Below, piece after piece: positions 16,655 through 24,992 of a stretch of 64,000 nucleotides of DNA; the stretch's first letter is position 1, and the number at the start of each line of letters is the position of its first letter. Location: assembly GCA_016214695.1 (NCBI GenBank), contig JACRNY010000003.1:1-64000 (forward strand). Reading direction: 5' to 3'. Origin of the DNA: Nitrosomonadales bacterium. GTDB taxonomy: Bacteria; Pseudomonadota; Gammaproteobacteria; Burkholderiales; Gallionellaceae. The translations under genes and the position numbers were made by a program. Under the pieces are notes generated by a model, which saw only the letters and a list, made by a program, of their open reading frames with translations, ran no database searches and had not been told where the DNA came from.

Positions 16655-19171
16655 TTACAAAGTAGCGGCACACGCCCTGATCGCTTCCGCCATCTCGCCA
16701 CCACTCTGGTAACGGTCACCGATCTTTTTCGCCAGCGCCTTGTTGATGATGGCGACGACACAAGGCGGCACTGCCGGGTTGACGCTCAGGATGTCGGTAT
16801 GCGGCTCGTTGGCGATGCGGAACATCAGTTGCGCCATGGAATCGCCCTCGAACGGCAGCTTACCACACACCAGTTGGTACAGGCTCACACCCAGCGAGAA
16901 CAAGTCCGAATGCCCCTCGATCTTGGTGCCGGCCAATTGCTCGGGCGACATATAGGAAGGCGTACCCAGCACCATGCCGGTCTTGGTCTTGGAAGAATCG
17001 GTGATGCGGGCGATGCCGAAGTCGGTGACCTTCACCGTATCGCTCTCCATGTCGTACATGATGTTGGCCGGCTTGATGTCGCGATGCACCACGTTCAGGC
17101 TGTGGGCGTAACCCAGTGCATCCGCCACGCGCGCGACGATGCTCAAGGCCTTGGGCAGCGGCAGCAGGTTGGGCTGCCTGGTGTACATCACCAGATCCTT
17201 GCCCTTGAGGAATTCCATCGCGATATAGGCCAGGTCGTGCTCTTCGCCCGCGTCATACATGGTCACGATGTTCGGATGGTTCAGGCGACCCGCGGTCTCG
17301 GCTTCGCGGAAGAAACGTGCCTTGACGTCTTCCAGCTCGTCCGCTTCGAACTCCTGCGACAGCGCCATGGTCTTGATCGCCACGATACGGCTGATCTTCG
17401 GATCTTTACCCAGATACACGACACCCATCGCGCCTTTGCCCAATTCCTTCTCGATCTCGTAACGCCCCAGCATCGGCTTGGACAAGCTGGACTTGTCCAG
17501 CTTCATCGTGCTGTCGTTGCTGCGACCGGAATTGCCGCCGAGGATGATGGTCTCCGACATCGCCCTGGACTGCTCCATGCGCGCTTCAAGATCGCGGAAC
17601 TTGGGGTTGTAGTCGGCCATGTACTTGAACACCGACTCCGCCTTGTTGAACTGGCGCTTGCGCTCGAAATCCAGCCCGAGGTTGTACAGTACGTCCATCA
17701 GACTGTCGTCCATCGGCACCTTGCGGAATTTGTCGAACGCGATGTCCAGCTGACCCTGCCCCTGGAACGCCAGACCCAGCATGCGATTGCTCTCAGCCGA
17801 CTCGGCATCGGACTTGATCTTGCCCTGCTCTGTCATCAGGAAGCGCTTGGTGGTCAGCAGCAGGTGACCGACCAGCAGCAGCGAGGCGGGTAGCATCAGC
17901 TGCAGCCACATCGCCTGCGTCGTCATCAATACGAAATGGACGACCAGCAACACCACGAACAGGCCGCCGGTGATCGCCGCCGCCAATCCGGCGCTCAGGC
18001 GCGGCATCAGCAGGATCAGATAGAGTGCCACCGCCAGGAACACGGCGCTCTCCGCCATAAAGCCCCAGCCGGGCACCTTGAAGAAATCCTGCTTCAGTAT
18101 GCTGGAGACAGAATGCGCCAGCGTCAGCACAGGCGGTGTTGCCGCAGAGATCGGCGTCACCTGGAAATCGCCGACACCGGCCGCGGTCGCCCCGATCAGC
18201 ACGATCTTGTCGCGATATTTCTCCGCCGGGATCTTGCCGCTCAACACGTCGTAGAACGAGTCCACCTGGAATGCCGGCTTGCCGTCACGGTCCGCATAGA
18301 AATAAGTATGCATGCGCAGATCCGGATCGGTCTCGATCTGCAGGTTGCCGACCTTGACGCCCTCGCCCAGGGTGACCTGGATATCCTTGGGTTCAAGATT
18401 CAGGCTCTTCGCCGCCAGCATCAGCGAGAGTGAGGGGTAATACTGGTCGAAGTAACCGACCACCAGAGGCTCGGTGCGCACACCGCCGTCCACATCCGGA
18501 GTCGAATTGAGGTGGCCGAGGGCCAGTGCAGTAGAGCCCAGCACCGGGATCGGAACAAGCGCATTCATCGAGGGGATGGGCAGCATGGCTTCTTCGCCGC
18601 CCTGGATGCCGAGCAGATTGTTCTTCAGCACGTAGTCCGGCAGCGCACTGTCCGGCCGGCCTTGCGGCTCGCCCAGCTCGAAGAACATGCCCAACAGCAC
18701 GTTGTTGGCCTTTTGCATGCTCTCGGCAAGTTTCTGGTCGTTATCCAGATGCAGCAACGCATCCTGCAACAACAGTTCCAGTTGCGCATACTCGGCCGGG
18801 TTGCTGTGTTTCAGGGATGAATCGGAGAGGATGACGCCGATCTTGTTGATGTAATCCAGACCGGCATCGACTTGCGGCTCGGTGAACAGAACGGTATGGC
18901 CGACCACCTTTGCATGGCCTTCCGCCAGCTTGACCAGCATCTCGGCCTGCTTCTCGCGCGGCCACGGCCAGCGTCCCAGGTTGTCCAGACTCTGCTCATC
19001 GATGGCGATGATCGCAATCTTGTCGCTCGGCTCGCGTGAGGATGCCAGCACACCCCAGTCGTATGCCTTGCGCTCCAGACTCTGTATCAGGTCGCTATTG
19101 GCACCGAACAGGAACACCAGTGCGACCAGCAATCCCGTGAACCAATCGGTTTTCCAAAATGCTTTTTTCAT
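16655..19171 (-). CDS. CHASE2-domain membrane Ser/Thr protein kinase
   Basis: 838 residues. An N-terminal membrane helix (~12-28), an extracytoplasmic CHASE2 domain (~30-380, DEQSLDNLGRWPWPREKQ), three membrane helices (~385-460), a TPR-like cytoplasmic segment (~470-540) and a C-terminal Hanks-type kinase (~568-838). Kinase motifs are intact: ELGKGAMGVVYLG, VAIK (ATP Lys), HRDIKPANIM (~693), DFGIA (~716), GTPSYMSPEQLAG. The order sensor-membrane-kinase is inverted from PknB-type receptors. It is the first gene of the eight-gene operon. Its sensor is related to that of the cyclase downstream, so one stimulus may drive both phosphorylation and cAMP. Confidence 0.92.
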   Translation of the reverse strand: MKKAFWKTDWFTGLLVALVFLFGANSDLIQSLERKAYDWGVLASSREPSDKIAIIAIDEQSLDNLGRWPWPREKQAEMLVKLAEGHAKVVGHTVLFTEPQVDAGLDYINKIGVILSDSSLKHSNPAEYAQLELLLQDALLHLDNDQKLAESMQKANNVLLGMFFELGEPQGRPDSALPDYVLKNNLLGIQGGEEAMLPIPSMNALVPIPVLGSTALALGHLNSTPDVDGGVRTEPLVVGYFDQYYPSLSLMLAAKSLNLEPKDIQVTLGEGVKVGNLQIETDPDLRMHTYFYADRDGKPAFQVDSFYDVLSGKIPAEKYRDKIVLIGATAAGVGDFQVTPISAATPPVLTLAHSVSSILKQDFFKVPGWGFMAESAVFLAVALYLILLMPRLSAGLAAAITGGLFVVLLVVHFVLMTTQAMWLQLMLPASLLLVGHLLLTTKRFLMTEQGKIKSDAESAESNRMLGLAFQGQGQLDIAFDKFRKVPMDDSLMDVLYNLGLDFERKRQFNKAESVFKYMADYNPKFRDLEARMEQSRAMSETIILGGNSGRSNDSTMKLDKSSLSKPMLGRYEIEKELGKGAMGVVYLGKDPKISRIVAIKTMALSQEFEADELEDVKARFFREAETAGRLNHPNIVTMYDAGEEHDLAYIAMEFLKGKDLVMYTRQPNLLPLPKALSIVARVADALGYAHSLNVVHRDIKPANIMYDMESDTVKVTDFGIARITDSSKTKTGMVLGTPSYMSPEQLAGTKIEGHSDLFSLGVSLYQLVCGKLPFEGDSMAQLMFRIANEPHTDILSVNPAVPPCVVAIINKALAKKIGDRYQSGGEMAEAIRACAATL

Positions 19172-19270
19172 TTTCGCCCTGCCCGTTTTCTCACATTCCC
19201 TGAGCTTACAAGGGCGGATACTAAAACATTTTTCAAGCCCTAGCCATACCTGTTTGATTTATCAGTTATT

Positions 19271-19696
19271 TCACTTGACCAGCAAGACCGGGACCGGGGC
19301 CAGATGAGCGACCTTGCTGGCCACGGAACCCAACAACACATTGCTTAGCGTACCCTGGCCGTGTGCACTGATAACTATCTGATCCACCTGCTGTTCCTGT
19401 GCGGCCTGGACGATGGCTTCCGCCGGGGTGCCGATGGCGATGTGATAACTGTATGCCAGCCCGGCCGCGTCCAGCTTGGCGCGGGCTTCCGTCAGGGCGA
19501 TCATGCCCTGCTCGCGGTAATAGTCGTTGATCGTATCCTGGCTGATGAACAGCTTCACATTGCCGGCGGCCAGCTTCCACTGCACATTCAGCAGGTGGAT
19601 CTGCGGCGTCTCTTTCAGCCAGGCCACGCTGGCGATCACATGCGCTACCGCACGGTCGGCAGCGGCTGAACCATCCACCGGTATCAATACTTTCAT
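19271..19696 (-). CDS. Universal stress protein, UspA family
   Basis: 141 residues from ATG 19696 behind a GGAGGAACGT site. It has the N-terminal MKVLIPVDGSAAADRAV strand-loop and the C-terminal nucleotide loop SAHGQGTLSNVLLGSVASKV, close to the ATP-binding G-2x-G-9x-GS pattern but with Ser in place of the first Gly. A single domain, cytoplasmic. It follows terC by 13 nt on the same strand and precedes the signalling operon by 99 nt. The specific stress cannot be inferred. Confidence 0.88.
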   Translation of the reverse strand: MKVLIPVDGSAAADRAVAHVIASVAWLKETPQIHLLNVQWKLAAGNVKLFISQDTINDYYREQGMIALTEARAKLDAAGLAYSYHIAIGTPAEAIVQAAQEQQVDQIVISAHGQGTLSNVLLGSVASKVAHLAPVPVLLVK

Positions 19697-19709
19697 ACGT
19701 TCCTCCACA

Positions 19710-20450
19710 TCATGTTTTTTCTTGTTTCACATCCACCCGCTCATCGACCAGATGCACGGCGGCGATCTTCATCGCCTTGCGCATCGCCAGCCACCAGCCC
19801 ATCGCCAGCACAAACAACGCGCAAGCCGCAGGCAGCAACCAGTGCAGATAATGGTGGGCATCCATCAGAGGTTTGAGGGCGCTCTCGGTCACCAGCATCT
19901 CGCCCGCCACATAACCCAGCAGCGCGCCGCCGGCATAGATGATGAATGGATAACGGTCGATCAGCTTCAGCACCAGCTGGCTGCTCCAGGCGATCAGCGG
20001 GATGCTGACCAGCAAGCCGAACACCAGCAGGCCGACATTACCCTTCGCTGCCGCGGCGACGCCGATCACATTGTCCAGACTCATCACGAAGTCGGCGATG
20101 ATGATGGTCTTGATCGCCCCCCACAGATGGGCCTCGGCCTTGATGTTGCCCTCGCCGTGCGCATCCTCGTCCGGCAGGATGAGCTTGATGCCGATCCACA
20201 GCAGCAACAATGCACCGACCAACTTCAAATAAGGCAACGACAACAGGCTGACGGCAAAGAAAGTCAGCACGATGCGCAGGCCGATCGCCCCGCCCACGCC
20301 GTACATGATGCCTTTGCGCCGCTGCGCCTCGGGCAGGTTGCGGCAGGCCAGCGCGATCACCACCGCGTTGTCGCCCGACAGCAACAGGTCGATCATGATG
20401 ATCTTGAACACATCCACCCAGAACTGGGGACTTTGCAGCATTTCCAACAT
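19710..20450 (-). CDS. TerC-family integral membrane protein
   Basis: 246 residues, about seven membrane helices, start behind an AGGAGTTTT site. The family signatures are present: LLLSGDNAVVIALACRNLP near the N-terminus and DFVMSLDNVIGVAAAAKG in the middle, whose acidic residues within helices suggest metal coordination. Related proteins (TerC, Alx/MntX-like, YjbE) act in tellurite resistance or Mn2+ export and supply of metal to exported enzymes. The 95-bp upstream gap holds a repeat and shows no obvious yybP-ykoY riboswitch. It lies between sucD and the UspA gene on the same strand. Metal export is the most likely role, unproven. Confidence 0.87.
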   Translation of the reverse strand: MLEMLQSPQFWVDVFKIIMIDLLLSGDNAVVIALACRNLPEAQRRKGIMYGVGGAIGLRIVLTFFAVSLLSLPYLKLVGALLLLWIGIKLILPDEDAHGEGNIKAEAHLWGAIKTIIIADFVMSLDNVIGVAAAAKGNVGLLVFGLLVSIPLIAWSSQLVLKLIDRYPFIIYAGGALLGYVAGEMLVTESALKPLMDAHHYLHWLLPAACALFVLAMGWWLAMRKAMKIAAVHLVDERVDVKQEKT

Positions 20451-20456
20451 AAAACT

Positions 20457-20545
20457 CCTTCAGGGAAGGGAGAAGGGACCGCGCCTGCGGCGCTCAAGGG
20501 AGAAGGGTTGCGCTTCTACCCTTCCCCCTTATCCCTTCCCTCTTC
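20457..20545. repeat. Purine-rich imperfect inverted repeat between sucD and terC
   Basis: The gap contains CAGGGAAGGGAGAAGGG, a GC hairpin (GCGCCTGCGGCGC), AAGGGAGAAGGG and then the complementary run CCCTTCCCCCTTATCCCTTC. The two halves pair into a long imperfect hairpin. It may terminate sucCD transcripts or be a copy of a dispersed intergenic repeat; copy number was not checked. Confidence 0.55.
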
Positions 20546-21427
20546 TCAGCCTTTAAGTATTTTCTGCATCACGCGCCCCATCTCCGCCGGATTGCGCGTG
20601 ATGTGGATGCCGCACTCTTCCATCACCGCCAGCTTCTCGTTGGCCCCGCCCTGACCGCCGGAGATGATCGCCCCGGCATGCCCCATGCGCTTGCCTTCCG
20701 GCGCCGTGACACCGGCGATGAAACCGACCACCGGTTTCTTCATGTTGGCCTTGATCCAGCGCGCGCACTCCTCCTCGTCACTGCCGCCGATCTCGCCGAC
20801 CATGATCACCGCATCGGTCTCCGGATCATCATTGAACAGTTTCATGACATCGATATGCTTCAGCCCGTTGATCGGGTCGCCGCCAATGCCCACACAGGAC
20901 GATTGACCGTAGCCCAGCGCAGTCAACTGACCGACCGCCTCGTAGGTCAGCGTGCCGGAGCGCGACACCACGCCGATGCGGCCCTTCTTGTGGATGTGGC
21001 CGGGCATGATGCCGATTTTGATCTCGTCCGGCGTGATCAGGCCGGGGCAGTTCGGGCCGATGAGCAAGGTCTTCTTGCCCTGCATCTTGTAGCGCGTCCT
21101 GATCATGTCGTGCACCGGGATACCCTCGGTGATGCAGATCACCAGGTCGAGCTCGGCCTCCACCGCTTCGTCGATAGCCGCCGCCGCGCCCGAAGGCGGC
21201 ACGTAGATCACCGACACGGTCGCACCGGTGGCTTTTTTCGCGTCCAGCACCGAGGCATACACCGGTATGCCCTCGAAATCCTCGCCCGCCTTCTTCGGAT
21301 TCACGCCGGCGACGAAGCAGTTCGCGCCGTTCGCATATTGCTTGCAATGGAAGGTGTGGAACTGGCCGACCTTGCCGGTCATGCCCTGGGTGATGACCCG
21401 TGTATCCTTGTTGATGAGGATGCTCAT
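20546..21427 (-). CDS. sucD: Succinyl-CoA ligase, alpha subunit
   Basis: 293 residues from ATG 21427, which overlaps the sucC stop by 4 nt (ATGA). It starts [20 protein letters not shown], has the CoA-binding Rossmann fold, and carries the phospho-His motif [18 protein letters not shown] near residue 246. With the beta subunit it interconverts succinyl-CoA and succinate with ATP or GTP formation in the TCA cycle. Length and motifs are standard. Encoded immediately after sucC. Confidence 0.97.
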   Translation of the reverse strand: MSILINKDTRVITQGMTGKVGQFHTFHCKQYANGANCFVAGVNPKKAGEDFEGIPVYASVLDAKKATGATVSVIYVPPSGAAAAIDEAVEAELDLVICITEGIPVHDMIRTRYKMQGKKTLLIGPNCPGLITPDEIKIGIMPGHIHKKGRIGVVSRSGTLTYEAVGQLTALGYGQSSCVGIGGDPINGLKHIDVMKLFNDDPETDAVIMVGEIGGSDEEECARWIKANMKKPVVGFIAGVTAPEGKRMGHAGAIISGGQGGANEKLAVMEECGIHITRNPAEMGRVMQKILKG

Positions 21428-22593
21428 TTCGCCCCTTTCGCCGCTGCGACGACCTTCTGCGCCGCATCCGCCATGTCGTTGCCGGAGATGATGGGCAAAC
21501 CTGAATCGGCCAGTATCTTCTTGCCCAGATCGACGTTGGTGCCTTCCAGCCGCACCACCAGCGGCACATTCAAACTCACCTCGCGCGCCGCTGCGACCAC
21601 GCCTTCGGCGATCACGTCGCACTTCATGATGCCGCCGAAGATATTGACCAGTATCGCCTTGAGGTGCGGATTCTTCAGCATCAGCTTGAAGGCCTCGGTG
21701 ACCTTCTCCTTGCTGGCACCGCCGCCGACATCGAGGAAGTTGGCGGGACTGCCGCCATAGAGTTTGATGATGTCCATGGTTGCCATGGCCAGGCCCGCAC
21801 CGTTCACCAGACAGCCGATATTGCCATCGAGCTGGATGTAGGAAAGATCGAACTTCGATGCCTCGATCTCGGCCGGGTCTTCCTCGTCCAGGTCGCGGTA
21901 AGCGACGATCTCGGGATGACGGTACAGCGCGTTGGAATCGAAGTTGAATTTCGCATCCAGCGCAACAACGCGATCATCCGCAGTCAGGATCAGGGGGTTG
22001 ATCTCGGCCAGCATCGCATCTTTCTCCACAAATGCGCGATACAGACCCTGCAACACCTTCACCGCCTGCGCGTTCGCCACATCGGGGATGCCGATGGCGC
22101 GCGCCACTTTCGCCGCCTCGGCGGCATCCAGACCGGCGACCGGGTCGATGCGCACGGTATGGATCTTCTCCGGCGAGTGCTTGGCGACCTCTTCGATCTC
22201 CATGCCGCCTTCGCTGGAAGCCAGCAACGCCACGCGCTGCGCGCCGCGATCGACCACCATGCCGACGTAGAACTCCTTGACGATGGCCGCCCCCTCCTCG
22301 ATCAGCAGACGGCGCACCTTCTGGCCTTGCGGCCCGGTCTGGTGCGTGACCAGTTGCATGCCGAGGATCTGCTGCGCATGACTCCTCACCTCGTCGAGCG
22401 ACTTCGCCACCTTCACGCCGCCGCCCTTGCCGCGGCCGCCGGCGTGGATCTGCGCCTTCACCACCCAGACCTTGCCGCCCAACTGTTGCGCGGCGGCGAC
22501 TGCCTCGTCGACGCTGAAACACGCCGTTCCGCGCGGCGTCGGCACACCGAACTCGCGCAGTATCTCTTTGCCTTGATATTCGTGGATCTTCAT
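21424..22593 (-). CDS. sucC: Succinyl-CoA ligase, beta subunit
   Basis: 389 residues. The ATP-grasp domain starts [20 protein letters not shown] and includes [18 protein letters not shown]. The C-terminal CoA-ligase domain has [18 protein letters not shown] and [18 protein letters not shown]. It forms the heterodimer with SucD. The start has no strong Shine-Dalgarno, but the N-terminus agrees with the family. The gene is first in sucCD; terC and a UspA gene follow on the same strand. Confidence 0.97.
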   Translation of the reverse strand: MKIHEYQGKEILREFGVPTPRGTACFSVDEAVAAAQQLGGKVWVVKAQIHAGGRGKGGGVKVAKSLDEVRSHAQQILGMQLVTHQTGPQGQKVRRLLIEEGAAIVKEFYVGMVVDRGAQRVALLASSEGGMEIEEVAKHSPEKIHTVRIDPVAGLDAAEAAKVARAIGIPDVANAQAVKVLQGLYRAFVEKDAMLAEINPLILTADDRVVALDAKFNFDSNALYRHPEIVAYRDLDEEDPAEIEASKFDLSYIQLDGNIGCLVNGAGLAMATMDIIKLYGGSPANFLDVGGGASKEKVTEAFKLMLKNPHLKAILVNIFGGIMKCDVIAEGVVAAAREVSLNVPLVVRLEGTNVDLGKKILADSGLPIISGNDMADAAQKVVAAAKGAK

Positions 22594-22665
22594 GATGGAT
22601 TAGTACGATTGGACAGCCCGAAATTTACCAGAGCGCGCCGGTTCGCGCAGGCCTTTCAATGGGAC

Positions 22666-22695
22666 GGGGCCGCCAGGCTCCCGCCTGGCGGCCCC
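22666..22695. terminator. Perfect 13-bp GC hairpin after the outer-membrane barrel gene
   Basis: GGGGCCGCCAGGC pairs perfectly with GCCTGGCGGCCCC across a 4-base loop, 24-53 bases after the stop codon of the barrel gene. No T-run follows, so this is either a weak or Rho-assisted terminator, or a 3' stabilising hairpin for the cytochrome operon. Confidence 0.55.
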
Positions 22696-22718
22696 GCCAC
22701 TAATGCATCGACACCACT

Positions 22719-24872
22719 CTAGAAGTCCCAGCGCACTCCGCCAGAAAGCGAATACCGCGTAGTCTTCGTGGTCACTTGAGGTCCGCTGTAATTGGTCAGC
22801 TCAAGACCGCCATCCACATCCAGGAAAATCTGCTCCTTGAGACGATATGAACCGCGCACCATGGGATAAGTGCGCTTGGTCGTCCCGCCGAGCTGGTCCT
22901 TCTGGTTATAGAGTTGCAGCGAGGCATCCATCATCCAGCCGCTGACGAACTGGCTGTGGTTATAGAAATATATCGAATTGCCCGTCGCCACACCCGAGCT
23001 GAAAGAGGTGCTGGCAGACCAGATGTCCCCCTCCCTGTAGAGGCCACTGCCGATGAGCTGCAAGGTCACCGCCTTTTCGGTGCCGCGGCCCGGCAATGCC
23101 GGTTGCGTACCCGCGGCCGGGGTACCAGGCACGCTGCTGGCGGTCAATCCCGTGGTATTGGACAGGCGCACATCGCCGCCGACCTGCCACTTGTCGCGCC
23201 AGGGCACGGTCAAGCCAAGCTGCCCCATGTTCGAGGTCGCAGTGCGCGCCAGCGCCAGATCGCGCAAGCTGCTTGCCGACATCGTCTGCAACAGGTCGTT
23301 GATGGACGATGTGGTCGCGCCGTTCAGCGCGGTGCGGATGCTCAGCGACGGCGTCTTGCGGTGATCGACCATGAAGTTCACCGTGCCGCCCAATGCACCG
23401 AGCGTTCCCATGAACTGAGCCGCGTTCACCGCCCTGAAGTAGGTGTCATAGTCCAGCAGGGCATAGGCCGTGTTCTTGTCTTCAAAGTAGCGCCACTCCG
23501 TACCCAGCGCACGACGATCGAGCGTCCCGTCCACGGTCTGGTTGATGCCGTAGAAAGAGAACGGCCCCTTGTCCACGCTGGCACCGACGAATCTGGGTTT
23601 GCTGCCTTGCGAGTAATCGGCCAGGGAACCCGCGACAGCGTTGTAACGCATGTCTTCCGGATTCCCGTAAGAACCCGCGAGTCCATCGAAACGGCCCAAC
23701 ACCCCGCCGCCGTAGGAGGATTGCCGCCCCACGCGCAACAGGTAATCCTGGGTGCGCCCCTTGATCTCACCATAAGCGGAATACACGCGATTCTGGCCGG
23801 ACTGGTTCGCCAGGAAATTCTTCGTGTTCACATCGCGAAACACCAGACGACCATCATATTCATCGCTGACGTAACGCTCGGAAGCATCCACGCTGGTGAT
23901 CAGCATCGACTGATCGGTCAGTGAGGTCGACGTCGTTTCCGATACGCCATTGAAGACCTGGGTCGACTCGATTTTGGACTTGCCATAGTAATAACGCGAG
24001 GAGAGACTGCCGAAGGTGGTCCAGCGCGCCTGCTGCTTTTTCTCGGCCGTCTCGACGATTCCCTGGTCCGCTCCCTGCCCGGACAAGCCGGCCAGTCGCT
24101 GTGCGACACGCGCCGCGCCCTCGTCATCCCGGTAGAGTCGCAGGTAGAGTTCGTATTCGATCTTGGCCCGTTCTTTCTGATCGGCCCGCTCGCGCGCCAC
24201 GCCCACCCATTCCTGCGCATCCTGGGTAAAATCATTGGGCGGCAACAGCAGCAGCTTGTTGAACGCCTCCACCGCAGCCTCATTGTTCTTGGCCGCCAGC
24301 GCATCGCGTCCCTGCACCATCAGTGCGCGCGCCTGCTTGTTGGTCTCGGCGATGGTCGTCTGCTCTGCGGTCGCCGTGGCAGCCGGAGCGGCAGCCTCCG
24401 GCTTGATTGTCGGCAGCAGGGGCAGCGCACCGGTGCTCACCGGCCGCTTCTGCGGCCGGATGGTCACCAGCAGCGTGCGATTGTCCTTGCCCGGCGCGAC
24501 GCTGTATTCCGCCTCGCGCGCGAACTCCACCACCAGCTTCGGTTTGGTCTTCTGGTCGCGCGTGGTCACTGTGAAACTGGGAATGAGTCCCGACGGCGGC
24601 GAGTTGCGTACCTCGCCGTCCACCCACGGCTCGTCGCTGGTCGCCCCTTTCACGCGTTCGTAAAAGATCTCCAGCGTATTGCCGTGGCTTTCGGGGAAGT
24701 GGCTCACATAGCGCACCGGTCCGGTCAGCCGGATGGTGGCAACGACGCCCTGATCCTGAAACTCGAGACTCACGTCATCCAGCGGCTGCGCGGACGCACT
24801 GCACGCGGCGGCGAATAGCAACACGAGACCGCTGATGCTACGGTATATCCACGAGAATAAGTTGCGAGACAT
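22719..24872 (-). CDS. Outer-membrane beta-barrel protein with N-terminal AMIN-like and TPR parts
   Basis: 717 residues. A signal peptide is present (SGLVLLFAAACSASAQ, cleaved near 29; an Ala-Cys could also suit a lipobox). Residues ~30-140 resemble an AMIN-type periplasmic beta domain, ~165-265 are TPR-like (ALMVQGRDALAAKNNEAAVE), and ~285-717 alternate polar/aromatic as in a barrel, ending in ...GGVRWDF with C-terminal Phe as for BAM substrates. It is the last gene after two multihaem cytochrome genes and a membrane cytochrome b. This suggests the porin of a trans-outer-membrane electron conduit, with the TPR as periplasmic docking part. It is not a clear MtrB/MtoB homologue by eye. Confidence 0.7.
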   Translation of the reverse strand: MSRNLFSWIYRSISGLVLLFAAACSASAQPLDDVSLEFQDQGVVATIRLTGPVRYVSHFPESHGNTLEIFYERVKGATSDEPWVDGEVRNSPPSGLIPSFTVTTRDQKTKPKLVVEFAREAEYSVAPGKDNRTLLVTIRPQKRPVSTGALPLLPTIKPEAAAPAATATAEQTTIAETNKQARALMVQGRDALAAKNNEAAVEAFNKLLLLPPNDFTQDAQEWVGVARERADQKERAKIEYELYLRLYRDDEGAARVAQRLAGLSGQGADQGIVETAEKKQQARWTTFGSLSSRYYYGKSKIESTQVFNGVSETTSTSLTDQSMLITSVDASERYVSDEYDGRLVFRDVNTKNFLANQSGQNRVYSAYGEIKGRTQDYLLRVGRQSSYGGGVLGRFDGLAGSYGNPEDMRYNAVAGSLADYSQGSKPRFVGASVDKGPFSFYGINQTVDGTLDRRALGTEWRYFEDKNTAYALLDYDTYFRAVNAAQFMGTLGALGGTVNFMVDHRKTPSLSIRTALNGATTSSINDLLQTMSASSLRDLALARTATSNMGQLGLTVPWRDKWQVGGDVRLSNTTGLTASSVPGTPAAGTQPALPGRGTEKAVTLQLIGSGLYREGDIWSASTSFSSGVATGNSIYFYNHSQFVSGWMMDASLQLYNQKDQLGGTTKRTYPMVRGSYRLKEQIFLDVDGGLELTNYSGPQVTTKTTRYSLSGGVRWDF

Positions 24873-24950
24873 AGCTCTACTCCTGTCCGATTATTGTTCT
24901 AAGCTCCACCGCCAGCAGCGGAGCGATATTCGTCTGCCTTGCTTGATGCA

Positions 24951-24976
24951 GGCAGCACGACATCAGTCGTGCTGCC
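24951..24976. other. Intercistronic 11-bp perfect hairpin in the cytochrome operon
   Basis: GGCAGCACGAC pairs with GTCGTGCTGCC across a 4-base loop between the 12-haem cytochrome gene and the barrel gene. It has no T-run on the minus strand, so it may be an RNA processing or stability element giving unequal expression rather than a terminator. Confidence 0.6.
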
Positions 24977-24992
24977 CGCACGGATCTTCCAA

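Noticed and set aside
16160-17893. 577-codon plus-strand frame opposite the PP2C and kinase genes
   Set aside because: Antisense of conserved kinase/phosphatase coding sequence; composition typical of reverse-strand shadows.
16655-19171. Kinase-PP2C-FHA trio as part of a type VI secretion locus
   Set aside because: No tss structural genes (sheath, Hcp, ClpV, VgrG) are present in the window; the trio is linked to cAMP and an assembly ATPase instead.
20451-20545. yybP-ykoY manganese riboswitch before terC
   Set aside because: The gap is only 95 bp, ends at the sucD stop and lacks the riboswitch's conserved loops; it is a purine/pyrimidine repeat.
22719-24872. Barrel gene as a clear MtrB/MtoB homologue
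   Set aside because: It has AMIN-like and TPR parts and no recognisable N-terminal CXXC of MtrB; only positional similarity supports a conduit-porin role.
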